NCBI RefSeq assembly: GCF_016097555.1
Contig: NC_054702.1
Coordinates: 103,492,973-103,556,972 of the forward strand
DNA length: 64,000 bases
Direction: 5' to 3'
Source: Gigantopelta aegis
Taxonomy: Eukaryota; Mollusca; Gastropoda; Neomphalida; Peltospiridae
Shown piece by piece: positions 62,600 to 64,000 of the stretch (positions are counted from its first letter, which is position 1; the number at the start of each line of letters is the position of its first letter). Both the position numbers and the translations under genes were made by a program. The notes under the pieces were generated by a model that was not told the origin of the DNA, did not search any database, and was given only the letters and a program-made list of their open reading frames with translations.

Positions 62600-62767
62600 A
62601 ATTAAACGACATACACATGTAATTTTGTAAATGTATCACTATAACGAGTTATTTATTCATACAATTTACCGTGTGACGGACATGGGAATATTTTAACCCA
62701 AGCCAGCTAAGGGCTCTTTCAGATTACATGCACAGCGGCAGCTGAATACAAAATAGCATGTTAAAGT

Positions 62768-63164
62768 AAAGTTTGTTTTATTTAACGGCGCCACTAGAGC
62801 ACATGGATATTTTTATCTTATCATCGGCTATTGGACGTCAAACATATGGTCATTCTGACACTTTTTTTTTTTCAGAGGAAACCCGCTGTCGCCGTGTAGG
62901 CTACTCTTTTACGACAGGCAGCAAGGGATCTTTTATTTGCGCTTCCCACAGGCAGGATAGCACAAACCATGGCCTTTGTTGAACCAGTTATGTATCACTG
63001 GTCGTTGCAAGTAGTTTACACCTACCCATTGAGCCTTGCGGAGCACTCACTCAGGGTTTGGAGTCGGTATCTGGATTAAAAATCCCATGCCTCGACTGGG
63101 ATCCGAACCCAGTACCTACCAGCCTGTAGACCGATGGCCTAACCATGACGCCACCGAGGCCGGA
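62768..63164 (-). mobile_element. SINE-A, full length, with target-site duplication
   Basis: The reverse tail TTATTTAACGGCGCCACTAG is followed by CATCGGCTATTGGACGTCAA, GCTGTCGCCGTGTAGGCTAC and TTGAACCAGTTATGTATCAC. The head ends GACGCCACCGAGGCCGG. A 13-bp repeat AGCATGTTAAAGT flanks it at 62755-62767 and 63165-63177. Closely similar to the copy at 50285. Confidence 0.93.
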
Positions 63165-63177
63165 AGCATGTTAAAGT

Positions 63178-63440
63178 GACAGACCTAAGTTTTTAAACAC
63201 TAATGCATATTGTTCACTGTTAGAGCTGTTTTTGACAACTAAAAGCATACTTTACTCAGATTTATTGTTTAGATTATCCATTTCCGTACACATGAAGTGT
63301 CACCCTGGTGTTTGTAACATCACAAAATGCATTGTTCATATTTTTAAAAACGCACGTGTGTCGGAGAACTATTGAAACTGATGTCTGCGACTTTAATAAC
63401 TGCGCTTTATTTGCATTAAACAGTTTTCATACGCTTACCT
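63178..63440. other. No gene recognised
   Basis: Unique-looking, AT-rich. Confidence 0.4.
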
Positions 63441-63502
63441 TTTTTGACATCCAATAGCCGTTGTGTATTTTTGTCTTGGGGTGTCGTTAAACATTAATTC
63501 GT
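63441..63502 (+). mobile_element. SINE 3' tail fragment
   Basis: TTGACATCCAATAGCCGTTG is followed by TTTTTGTCTTGGGGTGTCG and TTAAACATTAATTC. Same tail class as at 1831. Confidence 0.65.
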
Positions 63503-63644
63503 GTAAACACTTCTAACAAAGCAACTGGCATATGAAAAAAAACCTAGAGTAAGCTGGTTCTGACGTAGAACAGTAGTTAAAATGGGAAGAATTCACCACA
63601 CAAATACATTTTTGACATTAAATTCGTAAGTCCGTCGAAATATA

Positions 63645-64000
63645 TTTCGTACACACCCATTGGTGAGAATATCATTCGTTATTTTTGATAACACATACTT
63701 GTTAACACATATATGTGCCATAACATTTTAAAGACATACAACTGGCTACTCCTAGGTGATGACCAGGTCACCAATGCCATATCATACCATCGAATGAAAC
63801 AACAAAACAAAAACGGTCGAATCGATCACTCCGTGACGTACAAGTTAAACTGAAATTGACTTGTCTGTGACGCACAAGTTAACTATAAGCGCAAGGGCCG
63901 TAAACAGGGTTTCTTTGTAAAAGGCATTTAAAAATTATTATTATTATTTTTTTTTTTAGGATATGTAAGAAATAGAATACAACATTCGTGTCCGTTAGCT
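63645..64000. mobile_element. Second copy of the 35365 repeat, cut by the window end
   Basis: Same direction as 35365-35702: CACACCCATTGGTGAGAAT, TAGGTGATGACCAGGTCACC, TTGACTTGTCTGTGACGCAC and then GAATACAACATTCGTGTCCG. The window stops where the left hairpin arm begins. Confidence 0.75.

Overview
This window looks like animal, most likely molluscan, genomic DNA. It is AT-rich and intron-rich. It carries several families of tRNA-derived SINEs with pol III A/B-box heads and a shared 3' end of the kind found in gastropods and bivalves, two Tc1-like transposons, MITEs, and many micro- and minisatellites. There is no operon structure, CRISPR array or prokaryotic gene. The mollusc assignment rests on recognising the SINE style, so it is an inference.

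The one host gene I can support is a minus-strand orthologue of PKDCC/VLK, the secreted extracellular tyrosine kinase. Five coding exons (29187-29819, 25506-25637, 14068-14276, 13360-13616, 11837-12013) join in phase with consensus splice sites and give about 470 residues of a protein that is about 490 in vertebrates. Only the short last exon was not found. A coding-exon 5' UTR with an acceptor at 29924 and a strong donor at 33730/33731 suggest a non-coding first exon and a promoter near 34.15 kb.

Layout: 1-8.6 kb holds dense SINE debris, a tandem duplication and a deleted Tc1 element. 8.6-34 kb is the PKDCC gene, whose introns contain MITEs, SINEs, microsatellites and a few CpG-richer non-repetitive islands that could be regulatory. 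34-40 kb is mostly plain AT-rich DNA with a hairpin-bearing repeat at 35.4-35.8 kb. 40-59 kb is a minisatellite district with a 62-bp array (20 units with an 8-unit higher-order period), a 43-bp array, a 20-bp array that appears to have grown out of a SINE, and a 47-bp array split by 2.9 kb of TGACATGTGTACAC/CA repeat. A decayed reverse-transcriptase relic lies at 49-50 kb. 59-64 kb holds nested SINEs, a second Tc1 element abutting a TA microsatellite, a TTAA-type MITE whose end has been triplicated, and further SINEs.

I did not find a convincing new multi-gene system. The most notable items are the structure of the minisatellites, the origin of one of them inside a SINE, and the PKDCC gene model. 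Very long minus-strand open frames at 56-59 kb are artefacts of the CA-rich repeat.
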